The notes: generated by a model from the sequence alone, not told the origin. Shown: positions 26,289 through 35,557, counted from the first letter of the stretch. The stretch is 64,000 nucleotides of DNA from Parvularcula sp964484475 (GCA_964484475.1 CAZAFU010000003.1:1-64000), one strand, 5' to 3'. Program-made: numbers and translations.

Positions 26289-27048
26289 GATCCTCCGGCT
26301 GGCGCAGGAGCTCGGCCTGACGGCGGGCTACGCCACCGCCTTCATCGCGGTGGGGCTCCGGCTCGGGCTCGTCCTCCTCCTGATGCCCGGGCTTGGCGAC
26401 ATTCTCGTGCCTGTCAGGACGAGGGTGGCTTTCGTCATGGTGCTGACGCTCGCGCTGATGCCGGCGGTCGGCGCCTATGAGGTGGAAACACCGCTTGCGC
26501 TTTTCACGCTGCTGATTGGCGAGGCCATGATCGGGTTCGTTCTCGGGATCGGGGTCAAGCTTCTGGCGACGGCGCTGCAGATGGCGGGCACGCTGATCGC
26601 CCACGCCCTCTCCCTCAACCAGATCTTCGGCGTCGCCCAGGAGGCGGAGAACATCAACCTCCTCGGCTCCCTCCTCGGCTATGCTGGCGGGCTCCTCTTT
26701 CTGGCAACCGGCTTGCCGATCGAGATGTTCGCAGCCCTGGCGGCAAGCGTGTCCGCGATGCCGCTCGGCAGCGGCGTCATGGCCGAGCCCGGTGAGCTTC
26801 TCGATTTCGGGCTCAGGATCACTGCGGAGAGCTTCCGGCTCGGCGCGGCGCTCGCTGTCCCATTCCTCATCATGAACACGGCGTTCTATTTCATCCTCGG
26901 CGTCATCAACAGGGCGATGCCGCAGCTCATGGTCACCTTCATCGGCCTTCCCGGCCTTACACTCCTGGGACTGATCCTCCTGTCCCTGATGATCGGCCCC
27001 ATCCTGATCGCCTGGATGTCCGCGGTCGGCGGAGCACTTCCGCAATGA
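26257..27048 (+). CDS. fliR: Flagellar export gate protein FliR
   Basis: A 263-residue export gate subunit with about six helices. It has GLVLLLMPGLGDILVPVRTRVAFVMVLTLALMP, LIGEAMIGFVLGIGVKLLATALQMAGTLI and RAMPQLMVTFIGLPGLTLLGLILLSLMIGPI. The ATG at 26257, inside flhA, has GAGGAGG upstream, which fits translational coupling. The flhB ATG overlaps its stop by four bases. No FliR-FlhB fusion. Confidence 0.94.
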   Translation: MRGSGALQPFEILRLAQELGLTAGYATAFIAVGLRLGLVLLLMPGLGDILVPVRTRVAFVMVLTLALMPAVGAYEVETPLALFTLLIGEAMIGFVLGIGVKLLATALQMAGTLIAHALSLNQIFGVAQEAENINLLGSLLGYAGGLLFLATGLPIEMFAALAASVSAMPLGSGVMAEPGELLDFGLRITAESFRLGAALAVPFLIMNTAFYFILGVINRAMPQLMVTFIGLPGLTLLGLILLSLMIGPILIAWMSAVGGALPQ

Positions 27049-28100
27049 GTGACGACGGCGCGGAAAAGATCCAGGAAGCGTCCCCCGCCAAGCGCCAGCG
27101 GGCGAAAGGGAAGGGCGACGTTCCGCTATCGCAGGAGGCGGGGACCGCCGCGGCCTATGCTGCGCTCCTGTGCGCGCTCCTTGCCCTGCCGTCGTCCATC
27201 GAACGGGCGGTTCTGGTCATGCGGAGCTTTCTCGGGCGGCCCGAAGACATGTGGCTCAGGTTGCAGCACGACGGTGCCGCCGGCGACCTGATCGTTGCGG
27301 TTCTCCTGCCTTTCAGCCTTCTCTTCGTCCTCCCCGCGGTTGCGACGCTGGTCGGAATGGTTGCCCAGCAGAGCCTGACCTTCGCGCCGGAGAAGCTCAA
27401 GCCGAAGCTGAACAAGATCGATCCGATCAAGGGTGCGGGCAAGAAGCTCGGCCCGGAGGCGCTGGTCGATTTCACGCGGTCGATGGTGAAAACGGCAGTC
27501 ATCCTCGCACTGGGCGGCGGCCTCGTGTGGCTGATGACCACGGCCGCCATCGACAGCTACCCCGTCTCCGCCCCCGGTATGATTCGGCTCCTCTACAGGA
27601 CGGTGCTGACGAGTGTGGGGCTGGCCCTCGTCGTCCACGTCTTCGCGGCGGCCATCGACCTGCCGCTCGTGCGCGGGCGGTTCGAGGAACGCCTGCGCAT
27701 GACGAGACAGGAGGTGAAGGACGAAGCGAAGGAGAACGAAGGCGACCAGTCGATCAAGGCGCAGAGGCGCCAGCGCGCGGAGAAGTTCGCATCGCAGAGG
27801 ATGATGAAGGACGTTCAGACAGCGGATGTCCTGATCGTCAACCCGACCCACTTCGCCGTGGCGCTGCAATGGGACAAGACCGGAGAGGACCTGCCGCGCT
27901 GCGTCGCCAAGGGCACCGACGAGGTGGCCCTTCGCCTGCGGCGGGTGGCGCATGAGGCCGGCGTTCCGATCAGGGACGATGCGCCGGCCGCCCGCTCACT
28001 CTACGCGACGGTCTCGGTCGGCGAGCCGATCAGGCAGGAGCATTTTGCAGCGGTGGCAGCCGCCCTGCGCTACGCGGACCGTGTCCGTCTGGCCCGGTAG
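27045..28100 (+). CDS. flhB: Flagellar export switch protein FlhB
   Basis: A 351-residue FlhB. Four helices lie between about 35 and 205, then the cytoplasmic domain. The self-cleavage motif NPTH is at 266-269 in DVLIVNPTHFAVALQWD, with the upstream helix RQEVKDEAKENEGDQSIKAQRR intact, so the substrate-specificity switch driven by FliK should work. The N-terminus is basic (PAKRQRAKGKGDVPLSQE). Its last 71 bases overlap the 3' end of a minus-strand fliM-like gene. Confidence 0.96.
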   Translation: MSDDGAEKIQEASPAKRQRAKGKGDVPLSQEAGTAAAYAALLCALLALPSSIERAVLVMRSFLGRPEDMWLRLQHDGAAGDLIVAVLLPFSLLFVLPAVATLVGMVAQQSLTFAPEKLKPKLNKIDPIKGAGKKLGPEALVDFTRSMVKTAVILALGGGLVWLMTTAAIDSYPVSAPGMIRLLYRTVLTSVGLALVVHVFAAAIDLPLVRGRFEERLRMTRQEVKDEAKENEGDQSIKAQRRQRAEKFASQRMMKDVQTADVLIVNPTHFAVALQWDKTGEDLPRCVAKGTDEVALRLRRVAHEAGVPIRDDAPAARSLYATVSVGEPIRQEHFAAVAAALRYADRVRLAR

Positions 28101-28958
28101 CGGGAACGAGCGGGCCGATGAGCTCCGCGATCTCCAGCGCCCGGCGCCCATCGCTTTCACCCAGCCGCGCCGATGCGAGGACGGTCCTTGCCGGCCCGCC
28201 CACCGCGAGGGTCACGCGCCCCAGACAGTTTGAAGGAAGGGGAAGCGCCCTTCCCGGGACGATGTCCCTGAGATCGAGAGCACGCGCAGACCACTTGGCC
28301 AGCCATGCCGTGCAGGCCACCTGCCGGTCAAGTCGCTCCTTCCTGTTCTGCTTCTCGAGGGCGAGGCGCTCGAACGCAGCCGCGTGGGTCGAGCCCAGGA
28401 GGAGGGAAAGGGAATGCGACCCGCCCTCGTGGTCCTCGAGCTTGATCGCGAGGAAGAGACGCTCATCGGTGCGCGGCGCCCGCGCGGGCCAACGGGCCGC
28501 GGGTCGTGCGATGCGGTCCGTTCCAAGANNNNNNNNNNAGCGATGCCGAGGCGTTCCGCAACCGGGGCGAGGAGGGCCGGGAGCAGCGTCCGCACCACCG
28601 CTCCGTCGAGATCGGGTGCCGGCTCGGAATGGTTCCGGGCCTTGCCTCCGAGAACGAAATCGGCGAGCGCCTGCGCGACCCCTTCTGTACACTGAAGACA
28701 GGCTTCGCCGCTCCCGTCCGGCATCCCGAAAATGTGGCCGGGCTCGGGATGGGCGCGCCGGAGAGCGGCTTCGGAGGTGGTGCCGGGCTCGATCCTCACC
28801 GACCAGCCCTCCCGATAGCGATCGCGCAAGGCGAGTTCGACGATCTGGGCGATCTCCTCCCACAACTCGCGCTCGTCGAGATAGGCTGCCGTGGGCGAAG
28901 CCCTGGTATGGGTGCTCCCGCTCCTGCTGCGTGCGGCAAACGTCTGTCGGCCTGTCAT
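28030..28958 (-). CDS. fliM: Divergent FliM-like flagellar motor switch protein (assembly gap)
   Basis: About 305 residues plus a gap. The C-terminal part after the gap shows a FliM-type segment ERLFLAIKLEDHEGGSHSLSLLLGSTHAAAFERL, then a SpoA-like domain LDLRDIVPGRALPLPSNCLGRVTLAVGGPARTVLASARLGESDGRRALEIAEL that fits the FliM/FliN C-terminal fold. The N-terminal part (LDERELWEEIAQIVELALRDRYREGWSVRIEPG) is weakly conserved. The two parts are in different frames because the 10-N gap is mis-sized. FliM forms the C-ring and binds CheY-P. Its position on the opposite strand between flhB and motB supports a flagellar role; the exact subunit assignment is less sure. Confidence 0.62.
28529..28538. 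other. Assembly gap (10 N) in the fliM-like gene
   Basis: Ten N separate two coding frames of one minus-strand gene. The true gap length is unknown but cannot be ten if the gene is intact. Confidence 0.85.
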
Positions 28959-29004
28959 GACCCGGTCCCCTGCTATGGTTTCGGTAACCCTATCGGCCAA
29001 GCCC

Positions 29005-29020
29005 TAAACGCAACCTTAAG
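29005..29020. promoter_or_regulatory. CtrA-like site upstream of motB
   Basis: TAAA-CGCAACC-TTAAG has the CtrA 7-base spacing with two mismatches to TTAA-N7-TTAAC. It lies 24 bases before the motB ATG. Confidence 0.3.
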
Positions 29021-29043
29021 TCGCATCGAGTAGGGGTTCGGTC

Positions 29044-29799
29044 ATGGCCGAACAACCGCTCATCATCCGCAAGAAGCGCCTCTTCGCGAAAGAGGAAGGG
29101 TCCCATGGGGCGTGGAAAGTGGCCTATGCGGACTTCGTGACGGCCATGATGGCCTTCTTCATGCTGATGTGGCTGCTGAACGCCACGACGGAGCAACAGA
29201 GGCGGGGCCTCGCCGACTTCTTCGACCCGACGATCCCGCTCAGCGAGATCTCCGGCGGCGGCTCCGACCTTTTCTATGGCGACAGCATCTACGCGGAGAA
29301 GAAACTTGCCCATGACGGACACGGATCGACAAGTCCCGGCAGCGGGCAGGGCGGCGCCCTGACCGACGAGCTCGCGGAGATCCTCCGCGACGAGATCGCG
29401 AACTCCGAGGCGAAGCTGACCCTGGCACCCGAAGGGATTGTCGTGGACCTGATCGACACCCAGGGAAAGCCCGTCTTCGCCCTCGGCAAGGCCGGGACCA
29501 CCCCGAGGCTCGAGGAGATCATCAAGGCCATCGCCCCGACGATCCGTGAGAGCGGACGGCGGATCAAGTTCGTCGGCCATACGGACAGCCTGCGCTTTCC
29601 GCACGGGAACTACAGCAACTGGGAACTCTCCGTGGACCGCGCCAACGCCGCGCGGCGTATGGCGGTCAGCCATGGCGTCCTCGACGCGCAGGTCTGGGAA
29701 GTCTCCGGCCAATCCGACCGGGTCCCTGCGGAAGACGATCCCGCCGCGCCGGGCAATCGCCGCATCTCGATCATTCTTCTCCACCCGAACGCGAGCTGA
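29044..29799 (+). CDS. motB: Flagellar motor stator protein MotB
   Basis: A 251-residue stator protein. The plug and single TM (about 24-46) contain the proton-binding D30 in VAYADFVTAMMAFFMLMWLL. The OmpA-type peptidoglycan-binding domain (about 135-250) has IKFVGHTDSLRF and LSVDRANAARRMAVSHG, and ends RRISIILLHP. It is proton-driven by the motif. It lies 13 kb from motA, between the fliM-like gene and the flgE unit. Confidence 0.96.
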   Translation: MAEQPLIIRKKRLFAKEEGSHGAWKVAYADFVTAMMAFFMLMWLLNATTEQQRRGLADFFDPTIPLSEISGGGSDLFYGDSIYAEKKLAHDGHGSTSPGSGQGGALTDELAEILRDEIANSEAKLTLAPEGIVVDLIDTQGKPVFALGKAGTTPRLEEIIKAIAPTIRESGRRIKFVGHTDSLRFPHGNYSNWELSVDRANAARRMAVSHGVLDAQVWEVSGQSDRVPAEDDPAAPGNRRISIILLHPNAS

Positions 29800-29815
29800 T
29801 TAGGGGGCGGTTAAG
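29800..29815. promoter_or_regulatory. CtrA-like site and inverted repeat upstream of flgE
   Basis: TTAG-GGGGCGG-TTAAG has CtrA spacing with two mismatches, directly after the motB stop and 46 bases before flgE. It overlaps the inverted repeat GGTTAA-GCAA-TTAACC (29809-29824). Confidence 0.3.
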
Positions 29816-29861
29816 CAATTAACCCTACAACCCCAGATAGCAGTGTTCGGAGATTACACCC

Positions 29862-31172
29862 ATGACGATCAGTTCCTCCCTCAATGCCGGGGTGATGGGC
29901 CTTTCGGTGAACGCCACGCGGCTGGCCGCGATTTCTGACAACGTCGCGAATTCCGGCACCGTCGGCTACAAGCGTGCGGCTACGGATTTTCTTTCCATGG
30001 TGACCAACAACACCCCGTCGGCCTATTCGGCAGGCGGTGTCAGGGTGCAGACCTCCCGCGTGGTCGAGCAGCAGGGCTCGCTCTACACCACGGGCCGGCC
30101 CACCGATATCGCGATTGCGGGCGACGGCTTCCTGCCCGCCACCCGCCTCGTGGATCTCGACGACCCGATCTCGGAACGCCCCCTGATGCTCACCTCGACC
30201 GGCAGTTTCCGTCCGAACGCCGAAGGCTATCTCGTCACCCCGGGCGGGCTCACCCTCCTTGGGTGGCCGGCGGGCGCGGACGGAACCGTAGGGGACGTGA
30301 GCAGGCGTTCGACCGTCGACCTCGAGCCTGTCAACGTCAACACCGCCGAACTCGCCGCCGAGCCGACCACGTCGATCGATCTCGGCATCAACCTCCCCGC
30401 CGAGGATACCGCGAATGGCGCGGCAGGCAGTGCCTACACGCTGCCGATCGAGGCCTTCGACAATCTCGGCCGTACCCAGACCCTGAACGCCGTCTTCACT
30501 CCCGACACCTCCGCCCCCGGCTATTCCAACCAGTGGACCATGGAAGTGTTCGACGAAAGCCAGACACCGGCAGCCTCGATCGGCAGCCTGACCATCAGCT
30601 TCAACGATACGGCCACCGGCGGTGGCACGATCGCATCGGTAACCGATGGTGGCGGGGCCACCTACGATCCGGCGACGGGCGATGTGAGCCTGACCTGGCT
30701 GACCGCGGGAAATCCGTTGACGATCAATATCGGCAGGCCCGATACCGCGGGCGGGCTGACCCAGTTCTCATCGAGCTTCAAGCCGGTGAGCGTCGTGCGC
30801 AACGGCACCCCTGCGGGTGAGTTCGCGCGGGTCGAGATCGACGAGTCCGGACGGCTCGAGGCCATCTACGACAACGGCTTCAGGCGGTTCATCTATCAGA
30901 TCCCGGTAGCCGACGTTCCAAACCCGAATGGCTTGAGGGCAGCAGACAACCAGAGCTTCATGGTCAGCCAGGAGTCAGGTGACCTCTACCTGCATGATGC
31001 AGGTGACGGATCGGTTGGCGCGACGGTCGGCTTCGCGCTGGCCGAGAGCACGACCGATCTCGGCCAGGAGCTGACCGACCTCATCCGCACCCAGCGCGCC
31101 TACGCATCGAACGCGAACGTCATCAGGACGGTCGACGAGATGCTCCAGGAAGCCACCTCCATCCTCCGTTAA
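29862..31172 (+). CDS. flgE: Flagellar hook protein FlgE
   Basis: A 436-residue hook subunit. The N-terminus SLNAGVMGLSVNATRLAAISDNVANSGTVGYKRAATDFLSMV and C-terminus TDLGQELTDLIRTQRAYASNANVIRTVDEMLQEATSILR carry the rod/hook signatures. The central FlgE D2-type region has YTLPIEAFDNLGRTQTLNAVFTPD. It heads flgE-flgK-flgL-flgI with 13-base or shorter spacings. Confidence 0.95.
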   Translation: MTISSSLNAGVMGLSVNATRLAAISDNVANSGTVGYKRAATDFLSMVTNNTPSAYSAGGVRVQTSRVVEQQGSLYTTGRPTDIAIAGDGFLPATRLVDLDDPISERPLMLTSTGSFRPNAEGYLVTPGGLTLLGWPAGADGTVGDVSRRSTVDLEPVNVNTAELAAEPTTSIDLGINLPAEDTANGAAGSAYTLPIEAFDNLGRTQTLNAVFTPDTSAPGYSNQWTMEVFDESQTPAASIGSLTISFNDTATGGGTIASVTDGGGATYDPATGDVSLTWLTAGNPLTINIGRPDTAGGLTQFSSSFKPVSVVRNGTPAGEFARVEIDESGRLEAIYDNGFRRFIYQIPVADVPNPNGLRAADNQSFMVSQESGDLYLHDAGDGSVGATVGFALAESTTDLGQELTDLIRTQRAYASNANVIRTVDEMLQEATSILR

Positions 31173-31185
31173 CGGAACCTGATCC

Positions 31186-32592
31186 ATGAGTCTCAGTACC
31201 GCTCTCAACAACAGCCTTATCGGCATGTCGACGGCATCGCTCCGCGCGGAGCTGTCGTCCTTCAACATCGCCAATGCCGGGGACGCGAACTTCGCGCGGC
31301 GTTCCCTCGATCTCTCGCCGGGTCTTTCGGGCGGTCTCGCCGGCATGACCATCGACCGCGCCGTGGCGGGGCGGTCCGAGGCGACGTTCCTTCACAAAAC
31401 GGGGCTCGAGGCCGAAGCCTCGGTCCTGGCCTCGGCGACGGGCGCGCTGTTCGGAGCCTTCGGCGACCCGGCCCGGGGAACCGGTCTCTATGGTGCGGTC
31501 CAGAACCTCGAGACCGGTCTGAGGGATCTCCAGACCACGCCGGAAAGCCCGGCCCTGCAGGAAGCCGCGGCTCTCGCGGTTCGAGACGTCGCCACGACCT
31601 TCGAGGACCTCTCGACCACGATCGAGGCGGTCCGTCTCGATGCCGATGGCGCCATCGAGACCGGCGTGGCCGCGGTCAACGGTGCCCTCCACCAGCTCAG
31701 GGCGCTCAACGTTTCGGCCGCCCGGGCCACCGGCTCGGAAATGAGCACCGTGGCCGAGAGGCAGAGGGCGCTCGTGGCCGAAATCGCGGGGGCCCTCGAT
31801 GTGAAGGTATCCGGTGAATATGGCGACGTCATCTCGGTACGGACGGGGCAGGGGGTCCTGCTTCTCGGCGCGGACGTGCACGAATTGCGCTTCGACGCCG
31901 CCGGCAGCATGGACTTCGCCGCCCGCTATGAAGACGGCGACCTTTCGGGCATTTCGGTGGACGGCATCGATATCACCCCGGGCACGGTGCAGGGCACGCG
32001 AGGGGGCAGCCTCGCCGCGCATTTCACTGTGCGTGACAGGCTCGGCACGGATATCGGTGAGAGGGTCGATGCCCTCGCGTCCGACATCCACAACCGTCTC
32101 GCGACGGCCGATCCGACCGACCCCGAGGGCCTGCTGACGCTCCTTCCCGGCGGCGGTTCGGCTGCCGACAGGTTGCGCGTCCATCCCGGCATCGATACCG
32201 CCCTTGGCGGCGAAGCCTGGCGGGTGCGGGACGGTGTCGGCTCGGCGAGCGAGGGGCCGGCGGCGTCGGAAGGCCTCATCGGAGCCATCCGCGCTGGCCT
32301 CGGCCAACCATTGAGCAACCTCGCCGCGACCGGCAGCACACGGAGCTACAGCTTCGCAGGGCTTGTCGGCGCGGTCGGCGACCAGCTGGGAACCTCCGCC
32401 CTCAAGGCCAACCAGCGGCACGCCCAGGCGGACAGCGCACTCGGCATCGAGCGCGATGCCGTCCTCCGCGCCACGGGCGTCGATACCGACCAGGAGCTGC
32501 AGCAGCTCCTGATGATCGAACAGGCCTTTGCCGCCAATGCCCGTGTCACCGCGACCATCGACGAGATGCTCGCCAGGCTGATGGAGATCTAG
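31186..32592 (+). CDS. flgK: Flagellar hook-filament junction protein FlgK
   Basis: A 468-residue HAP1. It opens MSLSTALNNSLIGMSTASLRAELSSFNIANAGDANFARRSL, has a helical D1 region with VQNLETGLRDLQTTPESPALQEAAALAVRDVA, and ends ALRATGVDT-type sequence DQELQQLLMIEQAFAANARVTATIDEMLARLMEI. It joins hook and filament. It is short for the family, lacking much of the variable middle, like many alphaproteobacterial FlgK proteins. Confidence 0.93.
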   Translation: MSLSTALNNSLIGMSTASLRAELSSFNIANAGDANFARRSLDLSPGLSGGLAGMTIDRAVAGRSEATFLHKTGLEAEASVLASATGALFGAFGDPARGTGLYGAVQNLETGLRDLQTTPESPALQEAAALAVRDVATTFEDLSTTIEAVRLDADGAIETGVAAVNGALHQLRALNVSAARATGSEMSTVAERQRALVAEIAGALDVKVSGEYGDVISVRTGQGVLLLGADVHELRFDAAGSMDFAARYEDGDLSGISVDGIDITPGTVQGTRGGSLAAHFTVRDRLGTDIGERVDALASDIHNRLATADPTDPEGLLTLLPGGGSAADRLRVHPGIDTALGGEAWRVRDGVGSASEGPAASEGLIGAIRAGLGQPLSNLAATGSTRSYSFAGLVGAVGDQLGTSALKANQRHAQADSALGIERDAVLRATGVDTDQELQQLLMIEQAFAANARVTATIDEMLARLMEI

Positions 32593-32593
32593 G

Positions 32594-33589
32594 ATGATCG
32601 TCAACACGACCCCCGACCTCGTTCGCAACGCAGTCTCGGTCCGGACCATGGCCAATCTGCGTATGGAACTCGACCGGGCAGCACAGGAAATGGCGACCGG
32701 GCGGAGGCTGGACACCCTCGCCGCGACGAAGGGCCGGGGCGCCTCACTTTTCGAGGCGAAATCCGCCCTCGACGGCATCGAGGCCGGACGCGGGCGGATG
32801 GCCCTGATAGCCACCCGCTACGAGGCGGCATCGAACGCGCTCGCCACGGTTCGCAGCCTTGCCGAAACCGTGCGCGCGGATGCCTACACCGCGGTTTCGG
32901 CTTCGGACGGCGTGAGCGGTTCCGGGTTCGCGGCTGAGGGCGCCAAAGCGGCCCTCGGCGCGGCTTTCGACGCCATGCGGACATCTGTACAGGGACGGGC
33001 CATCTTCGCCGGCAGGGACGGCTCCGGGGCGGTGGTGAGCCCCGCGGGGGATGTCCTCGCCGACCTCGAGGCGGCGCTCGCCGCGGCGCCTGCGGGCACG
33101 AATCCTGCGACCGTGGTCTCCGATTTCTTTGCCGCCGGCGGATCGTTCGAGACCACGCACTATCTCGGCGGCGCGGAGAAGGAGGGTGAGCTGCTCGAAA
33201 GCGGCCAGCGTCTTTCCGCCATGCCGAGCGCGGTTTCGGCCAGCCTGCGCGAGACCTTTTCAGGTCTCGCCATGGTGGCCCTCTCTGCCGATCTTCCCCC
33301 TGAGGATCGAGCGGGGCTCCTTCGCGAAGGGGCCGAACGGCTCAGGGCAGGGAAGGATGCGGTGATCCGTGACGAAGCCTCGATCGGGCGCTCCCTTCAG
33401 GAAGTGGACCGCGAGGCCGGGCGGCTGTCCCAGCGCAAGCTCGAGGCGGAGACCCTGATCGACAGCATCCTCGGCCGGGACCCCTTCGAGGCGGCCTCCG
33501 AGGTGCAGGCTCTCGAAACACGGCTGCAGGCCGCCTACACCATCGCCGGCCGCGTCTCGCAGCTCAGATTTGCGAACTTCCTGCGATGA
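32594..33589 (+). CDS. flgL: Flagellar hook-filament junction protein FlgL
   Basis: A 331-residue HAP3, flagellin-like at both ends: NLRMELDRAAQEMATGRRLDTLAATKGRGASLFEAKSALDGIEAGRGRMALIATRYEAASNAL, and REAGRLSQRKLEAETLIDSILGRDPFEAASEVQALETRLQAAYTIAGRVSQLRFANFL. FlgL is preferred over flagellin because of its place after flgK and its shorter, different core. It starts one base after the flgK stop, with GGAG inside flgK. It overlaps flgI by four bases. Confidence 0.9.
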   Translation: MIVNTTPDLVRNAVSVRTMANLRMELDRAAQEMATGRRLDTLAATKGRGASLFEAKSALDGIEAGRGRMALIATRYEAASNALATVRSLAETVRADAYTAVSASDGVSGSGFAAEGAKAALGAAFDAMRTSVQGRAIFAGRDGSGAVVSPAGDVLADLEAALAAAPAGTNPATVVSDFFAAGGSFETTHYLGGAEKEGELLESGQRLSAMPSAVSASLRETFSGLAMVALSADLPPEDRAGLLREGAERLRAGKDAVIRDEASIGRSLQEVDREAGRLSQRKLEAETLIDSILGRDPFEAASEVQALETRLQAAYTIAGRVSQLRFANFLR

Positions 33590-34677
33590 TCCGTCTTGTC
33601 CTCGCGCTTCTCCTTTTCGTCGGCAGTGCCCACGCGCAGGCCGTGCGGCTCAAGGATCTCGTGGATGTCGAGGGCGTGCGCGGGAACGACCTCATCGGCT
33701 ACGGCATCGTGGTCGGCCTCCCGGGAACGGGAGACACCCTGCAGAACTCTCCTTACACCGAAGAAGCACTGTCGAGCCTCCTCGAGCGGCTGGGCGTCAA
33801 CGTGCTCGGCGAGCGCTTCAGGCCGGAGAACGTGGCGGCGGTGATCGTCACCGCCACGCTGCCTCCCTTTGCCCGGCAGGGCAGCCGGATCGACGTTGCC
33901 GTCTCCTCCATGGGGGACGCGGAAAGCCTCGAAGGGGGGCTTCTGGTGATGACGCCGCTCCTTGGCGCGGACAACGAGGTCTATGCCGTGGCGCAGGGCC
34001 CGCTGGTTGTCGGCGGCTTCGACGTCCAGGGCCAGGCGGCCAGCGCCAGGCAGGGAACACCGACCCATGCGACCATCTCCGGAGGGGCCCGGGTCGAGCA
34101 GGAAGTCGATTTCACCTTCGGCGCGATGTCCGAGGTGACCCTTGCCCTGCGCGACCCCGACTTCACCACGGCCCGCAGGGTCGAGGCGGTCCTGCGGGAG
34201 CGGTTTCCCGCCGTTCCTGCGGAGATGACCGATGCGGGGACGGTGGTTCTCGATGTCGGGGCGGCGAATGCTTCGCCCGCGCGGATCATGGCCGAGATCG
34301 AAAGTCTCGTCCTGACCCCGGCCCGCAAGGCCCGGGTGGTGATCGACCAGCGCTCCGGCACCATCGTTCTGGGCGAGGACGTCAGGATCGCGCCGGTGGC
34401 CGTGGCGCAGGGCGCGCTGACGATCAGGATCGCGGAAACCCCCATCGCCTCCCAGCCCGCTCCCTTCGCGGAAGGGCAGACCGTCGTTCTCCCCCGGACC
34501 TCGATCCAGGTGGACGAGGAGACCGGCACGGGGATCAACACCCTGAGCTCCGGCGCTTCGCTGAGGGACCTCATCGAAGGTCTCAACGCGCTCGAAGTGC
34601 CGCCGAGGGACATGGTGGAGATCTTCGAAGCCCTCAGGGCGGCCGGCGCGCTCCACGCGGAGATCGTGCTGCAATAG
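33586..34677 (+). CDS. flgI: Flagellar P-ring protein FlgI
   Basis: A 363-residue periplasmic ring protein. A signal peptide (1-18, LVLALLLFVGSAHA) precedes VRLKDLVDVEGVRGNDLIGYGIVVGLPGTGDTLQNSPYTEEALSSLLERLGVN, the standard FlgI opening. Later motifs include ARQGSRIDVAVSSMGDAESLEGGLLVMTPL and the end ASLRDLIEGLNALEVPPRDMVEIFEALRAAGALHAEIVLQ. It is the last gene of the flagellar island. Confidence 0.97.
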   Translation: MIRLVLALLLFVGSAHAQAVRLKDLVDVEGVRGNDLIGYGIVVGLPGTGDTLQNSPYTEEALSSLLERLGVNVLGERFRPENVAAVIVTATLPPFARQGSRIDVAVSSMGDAESLEGGLLVMTPLLGADNEVYAVAQGPLVVGGFDVQGQAASARQGTPTHATISGGARVEQEVDFTFGAMSEVTLALRDPDFTTARRVEAVLRERFPAVPAEMTDAGTVVLDVGAANASPARIMAEIESLVLTPARKARVVIDQRSGTIVLGEDVRIAPVAVAQGALTIRIAETPIASQPAPFAEGQTVVLPRTSIQVDEETGTGINTLSSGASLRDLIEGLNALEVPPRDMVEIFEALRAAGALHAEIVLQ

Positions 34678-34729
34678 ATCGTCGTGACCTTCCGCGCCGC
34701 CGACCTATCTCCTGCGGCGTGGAGGTCCG

Positions 34730-35518
34730 ATGCCTGAACTGCCCGAAGCCGAACGCAGCCGTAGAGCGGTGGAGAAGAACTGCCTGCACCGGACGATCGA
34801 GGAAGCGATGCCTGGAGACGATAGCGGGCATGTCGAGCTTCCCGGCGCGAACGAACGCGGGCGCCTCGAGGGCCGTCAGTTCACTGAGACACGGCGGCAC
34901 GGCAAGATGATCTTCGCCGGGAGCGCATCGGGTCCATGGATCGTGGTGCACCTTGGAATGACCGGCCGGCTCATCCCCTATGACGAGGCGGACGGCGTTC
35001 CGGACTATGCGAAATTCATCATCCGCTTTGATGGGGACCGGCGCCTCGCCTTCAGGAACCCGCGCAAGCTCGGCTCACTGACGGTTATCGATGACCCGCA
35101 GGCCTATATCGACGAGAAGGGCTATGGCCCAGATGCCCTTGAGATCTCCGCTTCCGATTTCGCCCGTGCGATGGGTGACAGCCGCGGCGCGATCAAATCG
35201 GCCCTGATGGCGCAGAAGAAGCTCGCGGGTATCGGCAATCTCTGGTCGGACGAAATTCTCTTCCACGCTGGCATCCACCCGGAAACGAAGGGGAGCGAGC
35301 TTTCCGGCGAAGGGCTCGACAGCCTCTACGAGGCCATGGGACGGGTCCTCGGAAAGGTGGTGGACCTCGATGCCGACTATTCCAGGCTGCCTTCGGACTG
35401 GCTGGTGCCGAACCGTGAGGAGGGGGCGGATTGTCCCCGGTGCGGCGGGACCTTCGAGAAGAAGACGGTCGGCGGGCGTTCGGCCTATTTCTGCCCCGAA
35501 CACCAGGGGCGGGGCTGA
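34730..35518 (+). CDS. Fpg/Nei family DNA glycosylase
   Basis: A 262-residue base-excision repair glycosylase/AP lyase. The catalytic P2-E3 start (PELPEAE), K59 in RRHGKMIF, HLGMTGRLI, and the helix-two-turn-helix around GIGNLWSDEILFHAGIHP are present. The C-terminal zinc finger reads CPRCGGTFEKK...RSAYFCPEHQ, so the fourth ligand position is His instead of the usual Cys. It is nearer the Fpg-like Nei branch than classical MutM. GGAGG lies upstream of the ATG. Short spacing to hisS suggests a separate or shared weak promoter. Confidence 0.85.
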   Translation: MPELPEAERSRRAVEKNCLHRTIEEAMPGDDSGHVELPGANERGRLEGRQFTETRRHGKMIFAGSASGPWIVVHLGMTGRLIPYDEADGVPDYAKFIIRFDGDRRLAFRNPRKLGSLTVIDDPQAYIDEKGYGPDALEISASDFARAMGDSRGAIKSALMAQKKLAGIGNLWSDEILFHAGIHPETKGSELSGEGLDSLYEAMGRVLGKVVDLDADYSRLPSDWLVPNREEGADCPRCGGTFEKKTVGGRSAYFCPEHQGRG

Positions 35519-35557
35519 CCGCTTCACAAGCGACGACGCGCCCGCTATCGGCGCAAC

